From Njordibacter sp905182035 (GTDB taxonomy: Bacteria > Pseudomonadota > Gammaproteobacteria > Pseudomonadales > Balneatricaceae): a stretch of 64,000 nucleotides of DNA. The stretch spans positions 1 to 64,000 of the forward strand of contig NZ_CP159831.1 in assembly GCF_047730075.1 (NCBI RefSeq), in the 5' to 3' direction. Made by a program: the position numbers and the translations under genes. Within the stretch, counting starts at the first letter, position 1, and each line of letters opens with the position of its first letter. Shown in pieces: positions 27,442 to 35,875 of this stretch. Below the pieces are notes generated by a model that worked only from the letters and a program-made list of their open reading frames with translations, had not been told where the DNA came from and did no database searches.

Positions 27442-28791
27442 TTAGGTGGTAATGAACCAGGCTTGTTTGTGACTTAACCAGAGGTAGCCAGCCAAGGCTA
27501 CCAGTGCTCTAACGCCACAAAAGCCTAAGAATGCCCACCACAGGCCATTATTCCCCCAAGGTTCTAATAGGTACCAAAGGGGCAGGAGGGCTCCTAGGCT
27601 GGCAAGCACTGAGTAAAACATGGCCTGAGCTTGGGCAGCGCCAACAAAAATGCCATCAAACAAGTAACTCCACACACTGATGATCGGTACCCACATCACC
27701 CAAAACGCATGGTCATTAGCAATTTGCCGCACACTCTCTAAGGTGGTGAGCATGTTGATAAAAGCATCGCTGAGGAACCAAAAACCAAGGGTTGCAGCTA
27801 CAGCTACCATTATGGAATAAATGGCTGCGGCATTACATAGCTGATAAAACCGGCGCCTTTTATTGGCTCCCAAGGCTTCTCCACAAGCCGCCTCAATAGC
27901 AAAAGCAAAGCCATCCAAAGCATAAGCAAGTAAGGTTACATACTGTAATAACAGCGTATTGGCGGCCAATACATCATCCCCCATACGGGCGCTTTGGGAG
28001 GTGATAAAGGCAAAAGCGAACAATAGCATTAAGGTTCGTACAAACAGGTAGCTGTTGAGGCGCATCAGCCGCTTAGCCAAAGGTGAAAACGTACGCCATT
28101 GCAGTTGGAATTGCTGATCAAATCGAGCTAAGTGGCGCCAAACTAAAACCAATGCTAATAAAAGACCACAATAATCGGCCAACAAACTGCCCCATGCTAC
28201 GCCTGCACTGGTCATATCAAAACCAATAACAAACAACAGATTAAAGCAGATATTGCTGACGTTAGTCACCACCAGCAAAACCAATGGACTACGACTATCT
28301 TGGCGGCCCAACAACCATCCCAAACAGACATAGGTGATCAGCACTGCTGGGGCGCTATAAATACGTATGGTGAGATACTCTTGAGCTAATGCAGACACTT
28401 GAGTGCTGGCGCCCATGAGAGATACACCCAAAGGGATTAGCCAGTTCTGTAATGCCATAATAGCCACACCAATGGCCAAAGCAAAAAGACCTGGCATCAA
28501 CAACAGCTGCATTAAGCGTTGGTTATCTCTGGCGCCATGGGCTTGTGCCGTAAGACCTACGGTGCCCATACGTAAAAAGCCAAAGGCCCAGTAGATAAAT
28601 GATAACAACGTAGCGCCTAAAGCAACCGCACCTAAATAACGGGCGTCATCTAAATGACCCATGACGGCCGTGTCTACCAAACCCAACAAAGGCACACTTA
28701 TGTTGGAGATGATCAAGGGCCAAGCAAGATGCCAAAGCTGCCCCATATGCTTTGCCCTGGGTGCGTATTCGAGTCGTCTATTTTTACTCAC
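27442..28791 (-). CDS. MATE family efflux transporter (DinF-like)
   Basis: The 449-residue product is a twelve-segment membrane protein of the MATE family. Its N-terminal half has WPLIISNISVPLLGLVDTAVMGHL (about 23-46), the conserved start of DinF/NorM-type exporters, which expel organic cations or oxidised metabolites using Na+ or H+. The start is a GTG two bases after the znuB stop (TAA-CA-GTG), so it is almost certainly translated with the zinc-uptake genes; an ATG 15 codons downstream is an alternative. MATE proteins are not usual members of zinc operons. Substrate unknown. Confidence 0.9.
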   Translation of the reverse strand: MSKNRRLEYAPRAKHMGQLWHLAWPLIISNISVPLLGLVDTAVMGHLDDARYLGAVALGATLLSFIYWAFGFLRMGTVGLTAQAHGARDNQRLMQLLLMPGLFALAIGVAIMALQNWLIPLGVSLMGASTQVSALAQEYLTIRIYSAPAVLITYVCLGWLLGRQDSRSPLVLLVVTNVSNICFNLLFVIGFDMTSAGVAWGSLLADYCGLLLALVLVWRHLARFDQQFQLQWRTFSPLAKRLMRLNSYLFVRTLMLLFAFAFITSQSARMGDDVLAANTLLLQYVTLLAYALDGFAFAIEAACGEALGANKRRRFYQLCNAAAIYSIMVAVAATLGFWFLSDAFINMLTTLESVRQIANDHAFWVMWVPIISVWSYLFDGIFVGAAQAQAMFYSVLASLGALLPLWYLLEPWGNNGLWWAFLGFCGVRALVALAGYLWLSHKQAWFITT

Positions 28792-28793
28792 TG

Positions 28794-29588
28794 TTAAGAC
28801 GAACTAAATGAACGAGGGAAACTAAACAACAAAAAGAACAGAGCGCTGGCGATGACCACTATAGAGGGGCCAGCAGGGGTGTCGTAAAACCAAGACAAAG
28901 CCAAACCACCGCTTACGGCTAACATGCCAAGTAAGCTGGCAAGCAGCGCCATTTGCTCTGGTGAATCGGACAAGCGGCGGGCTGCAGCGGCAGGTATAAT
29001 CAATAGCGAAGTAATTAGTAAAACGCCAACCACTTTCATCGCCACAGCAATTACCACAGCTACCAACAGCATCAGCAAGGTACGCATCCAAGCCACGTTA
29101 ATGCCCTCAACTTGAGCTAATTCTTCGTTCACCGTAATGGACAATAAAGGTTTCCATATCCATACCAATATACCTAAGACGAGAGCGCAGGCTAAGGCGA
29201 TCCACATGAGGTCTTGTTGACCAATGGCTAGTAAGTCACCGAATAAAAAACCCATTAAATCAATGTTCTGATGATCAAAAAGGCTCAAGCTTACAAGTCC
29301 AAGAGACAAGCTAGCATGGGAGAGGATACCCAACAAGGTATCTGTTGCAATAATCCGCTTATGCATTAGTGTGCTGAGTAATATGGCCAACAACAAACAT
29401 ACCAGCACCACTGCTAGGCTAATGTTTACGTGTAACAATAAACCTAAAGCAACCCCTAGAAGAGCTGCATGGGCAAGAGTATCGCCAAAATAGGCCATTC
29501 TTCGCCACACCATAAAAGATCCTAAAGGCCCAGCAATGGCAGCAATCATTAATCCGCCTAGCCACGCCCATAATAGAAAATCAGCCAT
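28794..29588 (-). CDS. znuB: High-affinity zinc ABC transporter permease ZnuB
   Basis: ZnuB is the inner-membrane permease of the ZnuABC zinc importer. I start it at the ATG at 29588 (MADFLLWAWLGGLMI), giving 264 residues, the normal length; an open frame extending further upstream lies within znuC and encodes non-hydrophobic sequence. The product is strongly hydrophobic with about eight to nine segments and the family segment LGLVSLSLFDHQNIDLMGFLFGD. It overlaps the znuC stop by eight bases and is followed two bases later by the MATE gene. Confidence 0.95.
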   Translation of the reverse strand: MADFLLWAWLGGLMIAAIAGPLGSFMVWRRMAYFGDTLAHAALLGVALGLLLHVNISLAVVLVCLLLAILLSTLMHKRIIATDTLLGILSHASLSLGLVSLSLFDHQNIDLMGFLFGDLLAIGQQDLMWIALACALVLGILVWIWKPLLSITVNEELAQVEGINVAWMRTLLMLLVAVVIAVAMKVVGVLLITSLLIIPAAAARRLSDSPEQMALLASLLGMLAVSGGLALSWFYDTPAGPSIVVIASALFFLLFSFPRSFSSS

Positions 29589-30360
29589 GATCACAGTCCT
29601 CGTTGTGTTGGCCCGCAATAATGTCGCCATGGCTGGTGTGGTGGTGATTATGCTGATGGTTATACAAGGCCAAATTACCAGCGCCTTGGGGGCCAAATAA
29701 ATCTGTAAATGCAGGATCTTGAGTCACTTGTTCAGGGTGCCCAGAGCAGCAAATGTGTTGGTTTAGACAAATCACTTGATCTGTTGCTGCCATCACTAGG
29801 TGTAAGTCGTGGGAAACCATAAGGATGCCACAGCCTAAAATATTCCGCACCTCGCCAATAAGGTTATACAAAGACACTTGGCCAGTAACGTCTACACCTT
29901 GAACTGGTTCGTCTAATACCAATAGATGGGGTCTTCGCAGTAGGGCCCGTAACAATAGCACCCTTTGTGTTTCACCGCCGGAAAGCTGTTGCATGGGGCG
30001 ATTGAGGAGCTTTTCGGTGCGACATTCATGTAACAGATTGTGCCACAGTTGGGGGCTCAGCTGGTGTTGTTTATGGCGACCCAAATCTAAAAAGCGAGCC
30101 ACCGTTAGCGGTAAGGTATCTTCCAGTTTTAGCTTCTGGGGCATGTAGCCAATACGTAGTCCCTTTATGGCGCTAATGTCTCCGCTAGTGGTGTTAATCA
30201 ATTTTAGTAAGCTACGAACTAAGGTAGATTTTCCAGCCCCATTAGGGCCAATCACGGTAGTGATTTGGCCTGCTGCTAGAGAAATGTTTACATCTTTAAT
30301 AAGCCACCTGTTGCCACGCTTTACACCTAGGTTTGTGGCTGAGAGCAAAACTTCACTCAT
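29581..30360 (-). CDS. znuC: Zinc ABC transporter ATP-binding protein ZnuC
   Basis: ZnuC energises zinc import. The 259-residue product has Walker A GPNGAGKST (near 37-45), the ABC signature LSGGETQR (near 123-130) and Walker B LLVLDEPVQGVD. The C-terminus is very rich in histidine (YNHQHNHHHTSHGD region), which may bind zinc; this is common in ZnuC. The start overlaps zur by four bases (ATGA), and the end overlaps znuB by eight, so zur-znuC-znuB are one operon. Confidence 0.96.
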   Translation of the reverse strand: MSEVLLSATNLGVKRGNRWLIKDVNISLAAGQITTVIGPNGAGKSTLVRSLLKLINTTSGDISAIKGLRIGYMPQKLKLEDTLPLTVARFLDLGRHKQHQLSPQLWHNLLHECRTEKLLNRPMQQLSGGETQRVLLLRALLRRPHLLVLDEPVQGVDVTGQVSLYNLIGEVRNILGCGILMVSHDLHLVMAATDQVICLNQHICCSGHPEQVTQDPAFTDLFGPQGAGNLALYNHQHNHHHTSHGDIIAGQHNEDCDHG

Positions 30361-30854
30361 AGGACTGACTCCGGCGTTTTTGACTTGTCCAGACAGCCTT
30401 GGCAGGTGCCCACAATCTCAATGGTGTGGTGTTGTATTTCAAAACCATGCTGATCGGCACTAAGTTTAAGGGCTAAGGTAATGTATTGACTGTCCAGCTC
30501 TTGGGCTTGATGGCAGATTTGGCAGAGCAGGAAGTGCCCTTGATGTGGTGTGTCTGGATTACAGCAGCCCACATAGGCATTAACACTTTCTAATTTATGT
30601 AACAAATCTTGATCACTTAAAAACTCAAGGGCACGATACACGGTAGGTGGTGCCGAATTAAAGCCCTCCTTAGCTAAACTGGCTAACAACTCATAGGCAC
30701 CGATCGGTTGATGGCTCTGCCATACCAATTCGAGCACTCGTTGGCGCACAGGGGTGAGTCTTACGCCACGGTTAGCACATAGGCTTTGAGCATGGCTTAT
30801 GGCGCTACTAATACAGTGAGTATGGTCGTGGGGTGAAAATGCTGTAGCTTGCAT
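30357..30854 (-). CDS. zur: Zinc uptake regulator Zur (Fur family)
   Basis: Zur represses zinc-uptake genes when zinc is replete. The 165-residue product has the Fur-family winged helix (VRLTPVRQRVLELVW and APPTVYRALEFL) and the structural zinc site with CQIC (near 118) and CQGC near the C-terminus. It is the first gene of zur-znuC-znuB and divergent from znuA, the typical Zur locus. A perfect Zur-box palindrome lies in the 75 bases between zur and znuA, so it should regulate both itself and its targets. Confidence 0.95.
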   Translation of the reverse strand: MQATAFSPHDHTHCISSAISHAQSLCANRGVRLTPVRQRVLELVWQSHQPIGAYELLASLAKEGFNSAPPTVYRALEFLSDQDLLHKLESVNAYVGCCNPDTPHQGHFLLCQICHQAQELDSQYITLALKLSADQHGFEIQHHTIEIVGTCQGCLDKSKTPESVL

Positions 30855-30879
30855 TAGAATATCTTCATAGTTTGATTAT

Positions 30880-30894
30880 TGTTATAATATAACA
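30880..30894. promoter_or_regulatory. Zur box between zur and znuA
   Basis: TGTTATAATATAACA is a 15-base palindrome with a single central base and fits the enterobacterial Zur core TGTTATANTATAACA exactly. It lies 26 bases before the zur start and 36 bases before the znuA start. TATAAT-like -10 sequences on both strands overlap it, so bound Zur would block both promoters. Confidence 0.87.
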
Positions 30895-30929
30895 TAACAT
30901 GCGCGCAGATTTCGAATACTCTCTAACAA

Positions 30930-31757
30930 ATGGTCACTATTATGTTGTTTACTGTGCGTTTTGCCGCTCAAATGCTATTGTTGTTTACTGTCTGGTGCTC
31001 AGGCACCAGTGCATCAGATGCCGTAAGTATTTTACCCAGTACGCAGGCCCTTTCTCTAATAGTCAAAGAGGTGACAGGGGATGTTCGTCTGCCACTATTG
31101 CCTGCCAATGTCTCGCCCCATGATTTTAGCCTAAAGCCTAGTCATATTCGTCGTCTGCAAGGAGCAGAGCTTGTGGTTTGGCTTGGGCCCAAGGTAGAAC
31201 CATACTTAGCCAAAGTGATGGCGCAAATACCAGATCACCAACAATTTATTATTAACCAAGGGCAACTGGCGTTAGAGTATGGCCAGCACCCATGGACAAG
31301 TCCTGAATATTTGTTGCAAGGGTTACAGCAACTAAGCCTACGCATGGGCAAAGACTGGGATAGTGATGCATGGCTCAACCAGATGAATAAATTAAAGCAG
31401 CAACTACTTGCACATCAGTTTACATTAACTCAAAAAAATCAAGGCTATTTAGTTTACCACGATGGCATTGGTGGGTTTGAGGGATATTTTGGACTACAAC
31501 ACTTGGCTAGTTTTACTGGTGCTGATGATCAGCCACCAGGAGCCAAGCAGTTAGCTACTATTGCTCAACTTGCACAAGAGCAGAAAGTGGCCTGTGTTTT
31601 GATAGACCACGAGGTTAGGCCTAAGCTTGTAAATGCTGTCCTCAGTCCTAGTATAGATCGCATCACAATTGATATTTTAGCAACTAATAGCGATTCCCTA
31701 ATCGGTTATGTGAACGAACTTCAGAAGGCTGTATTAAGCTGTGGTGCAGATAAGTGA
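30930..31757 (+). CDS. znuA: Zinc ABC transporter substrate-binding protein ZnuA
   Basis: ZnuA captures zinc in the periplasm and delivers it to ZnuBC. The 275-residue product begins with a hydrophobic signal segment (about 4-27). The expected metal ligands are His64 (SPHDFSLKPS), His120 (GQHPW) and His177 (VYHDGIGGFE). It lacks the His/Asp-rich loop present in many ZnuA proteins, which explains its shortness. The start could also be the ATG at 30942; neither has a strong Shine-Dalgarno. It is divergent from zur across the Zur box and convergent with thrB. Confidence 0.92.
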   Translation: MVTIMLFTVRFAAQMLLLFTVWCSGTSASDAVSILPSTQALSLIVKEVTGDVRLPLLPANVSPHDFSLKPSHIRRLQGAELVVWLGPKVEPYLAKVMAQIPDHQQFIINQGQLALEYGQHPWTSPEYLLQGLQQLSLRMGKDWDSDAWLNQMNKLKQQLLAHQFTLTQKNQGYLVYHDGIGGFEGYFGLQHLASFTGADDQPPGAKQLATIAQLAQEQKVACVLIDHEVRPKLVNAVLSPSIDRITIDILATNSDSLIGYVNELQKAVLSCGADK

Positions 31758-31771
31758 AATGTTACCAATAG

Positions 31772-32749
31772 CTATGGCAGTTGCTGAAATTGTTGCATCC
31801 GGTGGCTTAAGATATCCCGAAATACATTGGGGTCTTTAAGTACGGTAACGCCGTCCTCGCGCTGATGAGCATCTAAGCCGTGGTAGGTTTCTAAGCGAGA
31901 CAGCCAAAAGCGCATAGCTGCTGCCACTAGCATGGCGTTCCAGTACTGCTGTTCTGCGGGGTTAAATGCACGCACCTCAGCATAAGCTTGTAAAAACGAG
32001 TCATATAGACGTGGGGAGATGCTGCCATCGGGAGCTATACACCAGTCATTTACGGTGACGGCTACATCAAACAATAAGTAGTCATTACTGGCGTTGTACA
32101 CATCAATAGTGGCGCTAAGCTGACCTTGGTTGAACAGTGCGTTGTCGTGAAATAAATCACCATGTACCACTCCCATAGGTAAATCTGGTTGCTGCGCCAC
32201 CATGGCATCGTACTGTCCAATGGCCATCATCAGCATGGTTGCACCTTCTCCATCAATACATTTCGCAGCTCTAGGGCCTAACTCACTCCACCATTTTTGG
32301 CCACGGTGGCTATGGCGGACTTTAGCAAACTCTTGACCAGCCACATGTAAACGAGCTAACTCACGGCCCATGACGGCGCATTGGCTTACCCCAATTTCTG
32401 ATCGGGCCAAGTGATCGCCTGCAAATCGAGGGAATAATAATGCTGGTTTATTAGCCAATAGGCTCAAAGCTCTACCGTCCTTGTCCCGGAAGGGCGCGGG
32501 AACAGTAACATTATGGGCCACCAAGTGCTCTGTTAAGTCAACAAAGTAGGGCATTTCGTCATAACTGAGGTCCTCAAATAGTGTGAGCACAAAATCCTGC
32601 TGTGGTTGACCCTTTAGCTGAGTGGTAACGAAATAGTTGGTGTTTTCAATGCCACCACTAATGCCTTTAAAGTCCACCAAGTCGCCTAGGCTAAATGGAG
32701 CAATGTAAGCGCTAATTTGGGCACTGCTAAGGTGGGTGTATACGGCCAT
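31772..32749 (-). CDS. thrB: Homoserine kinase (ThrB type II, APH-like fold)
   Basis: This enzyme phosphorylates homoserine in threonine synthesis. The 325-residue product is of the aminoglycoside-phosphotransferase-like type found in Pseudomonas, not the GHMP type of E. coli. It begins MAVYTHLSSAQISAYIAPF, has the ISGGIENTNYFV nucleotide loop (near 30-41), the catalytic VVHGDLFHDNALF (near 193-205) and the following IDV/Asp metal site. The Pseudomonas locus also places thrB near znuA and polA, as here. Confidence 0.94.
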   Translation of the reverse strand: MAVYTHLSSAQISAYIAPFSLGDLVDFKGISGGIENTNYFVTTQLKGQPQQDFVLTLFEDLSYDEMPYFVDLTEHLVAHNVTVPAPFRDKDGRALSLLANKPALLFPRFAGDHLARSEIGVSQCAVMGRELARLHVAGQEFAKVRHSHRGQKWWSELGPRAAKCIDGEGATMLMMAIGQYDAMVAQQPDLPMGVVHGDLFHDNALFNQGQLSATIDVYNASNDYLLFDVAVTVNDWCIAPDGSISPRLYDSFLQAYAEVRAFNPAEQQYWNAMLVAAAMRFWLSRLETYHGLDAHQREDGVTVLKDPNVFRDILSHRMQQFQQLP

Positions 32750-32831
32750 AAGATTACTACTTTATAAAACTTAATGTGGTCATTGAATCGGCTGCAAATA
32801 GTACGCCGAGAGAGACTTCAATTCAAGTTTA

Positions 32832-32870
32832 GGGTGCTCCATTATGGTATTATTTAAACCATAAGCACCC
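32832..32870 (+). promoter_or_regulatory. Hairpin in the polA leader
   Basis: GGGTGC (32832-32837) and TTATGGT (32842-32848) pair with ACCATAA (32858-32864) and GCACCC (32865-32870), giving a 13-pair stem with a four-base bulge and a nine-base AT loop. It ends 25 bases before the polA ATG and is not followed by a T run, so it is not a standard terminator. It may be a leader RNA structure or an operator overlapping the promoter. Confidence 0.5.
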
Positions 32871-32895
32871 ACCAAGATTCGTTTGAGAAGACATC

Positions 32896-35682
32896 ATGAC
32901 TGCAAAACTTTCCACCCCTGTTGTATTGGTAGATGGTTCATCCTATCTGTTTAGGGCATACCATGCGATGCCGCCGTTGAATAACAGTAAAGGTATGCCT
33001 ACGGGCGCCATTAAGGGCGTGGTGAATATGATGCGTAGTCTAGCGAAGGATTACACCAATGCTAATATTGTAGTGGTATTTGATGCCAAGGGGCCAACAT
33101 TTCGTAATGAAATGTATGCAGAATATAAAGCCCATAGGCCACCTATGCCTGATGACATGCGCCCACAAATAGAGCCAATACATCAAATCATTAAGGCCAT
33201 GGGCCTGCCACTGTTGATGATCTCAGGCGTGGAGGCTGACGATGTTATTGGCACTTTAGCTGCACAAGCTACGGCTCAGGGCATTGATACGCTAATATCC
33301 ACTGGAGATAAGGACATGGCTCAGCTTGTGAGCCCTCATGTTGGCCTAGTGAATACCATGACCAATACCTACCTCAATGAAGAGGGCGTGGTAGCAAAGT
33401 TTGGCGTAAGGCCAGATCAGATCATTGATTATTTAGCAATTGTTGGCGATACAGCAGACAACATACCGGGAGTGCCAGGAGCCGGCCCCAAGACGGCAGT
33501 GAAGTGGTTGGCGACTTACGATACGTTAGAGAAGCTGATGAAAAATGCCCATGAAATTGGTGGAAAAATCGGTGAAAAGCTACGCAATGCCCTCGAGTTC
33601 TTGCCCCTTTCCCAGGCACTAACCACCATTAAGTTAGATGTAGAGTTGGAACAAGCGCTAGATCAAATGGCACCTAAACCAGTAGACCAGGCAGCATTGT
33701 TGGCTTTGTACCAAGATTTGGAATTTAGGTCATGGGCCAATGTGTTGATTCAAGATGGAGTGACTGCAAGCAGTCTGCCTAAGGCGTTGACTCAGGGGCA
33801 GGGCATTTCTAATGTTATACCCCTAGCGGATGCCAAACCTAAGATAGCAGCGCCTATTCCTGCAGTTGTGACCACTAAGCAGTACAGCACAATCGCCACT
33901 TTGGCTGAACTGAAACCATGGCTAAAAGCCTGCAGAGAGGCCTCTGTATTTGCCTTTGATACGGAAACCACTAGCCTTAACTACATGGAAGCTCAATTGG
34001 TGGGGATTTCATTGTGCGTAGAGGCAGGTACGGCGGTATATGTGCCTTGTGGCCACGACTATGTGGGTGCGCCAGAACAAATTAGCCGGCCAGACCTTAT
34101 TGCAGCCATAAAGCCTTTGTTAGAAGACTCTAGACAAGTTATTTGTGGGCAAAATTTAAAATATGACATCAACGTTTTAGCCAATTATGACATCACCTGG
34201 CGGGCGCAAATAATTGATAGCATGGTGCAATCTTACGTGCTGAACTCTACTGCCAGTCGCCATAATATGGACGCCTTGGCGCAACACTACCTTGACTATC
34301 AAACTGTTAGATATACGGATATTGCCGGCAAAGGCGTTAAACAACTTACGTTTAACCAAATAGATATAGAGCAAGCTGGACCCTATGCTGCTGAAGACGC
34401 AGACATTACACTAAGGCTGGCGCAGTATTTTTCTGACTGTTTAGCCTTAGAGCCAGAACTAGCCTCGGTTTATGACACCATAGAGCGGCCGCTAGTTACA
34501 GTGTTGTCACGTATGGAGCGTATTGGCGCTTTGGTTGATGCCAAGGTGCTGGGTGAGCAAAGTCAGGTCCTTGGTAAGCGGCTAATAGAACTAGAACGTC
34601 AAGCCTATGAAGTTGCAGGGGAAGTCTTTAACTTGTCATCAACCCAGCAGTTGGGTGCGATCTTGTACGAAAAATTGGGCATTCCAGTGACTAAAAAAAC
34701 CCCTAAAGGAAAACCATCAACAGCAGAAGCGGTGTTGAAAGAGTTAGCTCAAGAACATGAGCTGCCGAAATTGCTGTTGGAATACCGCAGCCTCAGTAAA
34801 TTAAAATCAACCTATACAGATAAGCTGCCCCTAGAAATAAACCCTGCTACTGGGCGTATTCATACGTCTTACCATCAGGCGGTGGCAGCCACAGGGCGTC
34901 TGTCCTCTAGTGATCCGAATTTGCAAAACATTCCCATCCGCAGCAGCGAAGGCCGCCAAATAAGACAGGCGTTCATTGTGCCTAAGGGCCAAGTGATGGT
35001 GGCAGCGGATTATTCACAAATAGAATTGCGCATTATGGCCCATCTTTCTAAAGATGAAGGCTTGTTAAATGCTTTTGCCGCTGGTCAGGATGTACACAAG
35101 GCTACTGCAGCAGAGGTGTTTGGAGTGACTGTTGACCAAGTAACTGGTGACCAGCGACGCAGTGCCAAAGCCATTAATTTTGGTTTAATTTATGGCATGT
35201 CAGCGTTTGGCTTGGCTAAGCAACTGGGGATTAGCCGGGCCCAGAGCCAAGATTATATAGGCCGTTATTTTGCGCGCTATCCGAGGGTGCAAGAATACAT
35301 GGATCAAACCAAAGAAAAAGCTGCTGAGCAAGGTTATGTAGAAACTATTTATGGCCGCAGGCTGTATTTGCCAGACATTCAAGCGCGCAATGCCATTGCC
35401 CGTCAAGCATCTGAAAGAACGGCCATTAATGCTCCGATGCAAGGTACTGCAGCAGACATTATCAAGCGTGCGATGATCAAGGTAGATGAGTGGCTAGGGT
35501 CTAGTGGTTTGCATGCACGTATGACAATGCAGGTGCACGACGAATTAATTTTTGAGGTAGATTCAACGCAAGTAGATGCACTAATTGTGGGAGTAAAGTC
35601 AGCAATGGAAGGAGCTGCAGAGCTTTTAGTGCCGCTAATTGTTGATGTGGGAGTGGGTGAAAACTGGGATCAGGCTCATTAA
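32896..35682 (+). CDS. polA: DNA polymerase I
   Basis: PolA fills gaps and removes RNA primers in lagging-strand synthesis and repair. The 928-residue product is the full three-domain enzyme: 5'-3' exonuclease (about 1-290), 3'-5' proofreading exonuclease with DTE metal ligands near 354 in FAFDTETTSLNY, and polymerase with motif A DYSQIELR (near 705), motif B RRSAKAINFGLIYG (near 754) and motif C VHDE (near 880). All key residues are present. A GAGAAG Shine-Dalgarno precedes the ATG. A candidate small RNA follows before engB, as in other gammaproteobacteria. Confidence 0.98.
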   Translation: MTAKLSTPVVLVDGSSYLFRAYHAMPPLNNSKGMPTGAIKGVVNMMRSLAKDYTNANIVVVFDAKGPTFRNEMYAEYKAHRPPMPDDMRPQIEPIHQIIKAMGLPLLMISGVEADDVIGTLAAQATAQGIDTLISTGDKDMAQLVSPHVGLVNTMTNTYLNEEGVVAKFGVRPDQIIDYLAIVGDTADNIPGVPGAGPKTAVKWLATYDTLEKLMKNAHEIGGKIGEKLRNALEFLPLSQALTTIKLDVELEQALDQMAPKPVDQAALLALYQDLEFRSWANVLIQDGVTASSLPKALTQGQGISNVIPLADAKPKIAAPIPAVVTTKQYSTIATLAELKPWLKACREASVFAFDTETTSLNYMEAQLVGISLCVEAGTAVYVPCGHDYVGAPEQISRPDLIAAIKPLLEDSRQVICGQNLKYDINVLANYDITWRAQIIDSMVQSYVLNSTASRHNMDALAQHYLDYQTVRYTDIAGKGVKQLTFNQIDIEQAGPYAAEDADITLRLAQYFSDCLALEPELASVYDTIERPLVTVLSRMERIGALVDAKVLGEQSQVLGKRLIELERQAYEVAGEVFNLSSTQQLGAILYEKLGIPVTKKTPKGKPSTAEAVLKELAQEHELPKLLLEYRSLSKLKSTYTDKLPLEINPATGRIHTSYHQAVAATGRLSSSDPNLQNIPIRSSEGRQIRQAFIVPKGQVMVAADYSQIELRIMAHLSKDEGLLNAFAAGQDVHKATAAEVFGVTVDQVTGDQRRSAKAINFGLIYGMSAFGLAKQLGISRAQSQDYIGRYFARYPRVQEYMDQTKEKAAEQGYVETIYGRRLYLPDIQARNAIARQASERTAINAPMQGTAADIIKRAMIKVDEWLGSSGLHARMTMQVHDELIFEVDSTQVDALIVGVKSAMEGAAELLVPLIVDVGVGENWDQAH

Positions 35683-35709
35683 GTTTTGATTAATTTCAAA
35701 AATAAATAA

Positions 35710-35825
35710 ATTAGGTGGAACTAAATGAAATAAAAAGCATCTGAGTATGTAGTTAGCTAGTGTTATCAACATAATAAAAAAATGCCACCCTGAACACCGC
35801 CCCCTCGGTCTTCAGGGTTTTTTTT
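35710..35825 (+). ncRNA. Candidate small RNA between polA and engB (Spot42/ErsA position)
   Basis: The 193-base gap between polA and engB carries a strong terminator about 105 bases after the polA stop, with AT-rich sequence before it. In E. coli the Spot 42 RNA, and in Pseudomonas ErsA, lie exactly between polA and engB. The 5' end here is a guess: a weak TTGATT at 35686 could be a -35, with an unclear -10. The terminator could instead simply end the polA transcript. Confidence 0.4.
35788..35825 (+). terminator. Rho-independent terminator after polA
   Basis: CCCTGAA (35788-35794) pairs with TTCAGGG (35811-35817), and ACCG pairs with CGGT above a C-C mismatch, with a C-rich loop. Eight T residues follow (35818-35825). 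It would end polA or the candidate small RNA. Confidence 0.9.
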
Positions 35826-35875
35826 GTATGGCATGTTCTGGGTGCCGTGGTGGCATGGATGCAAACTAACGAAGA

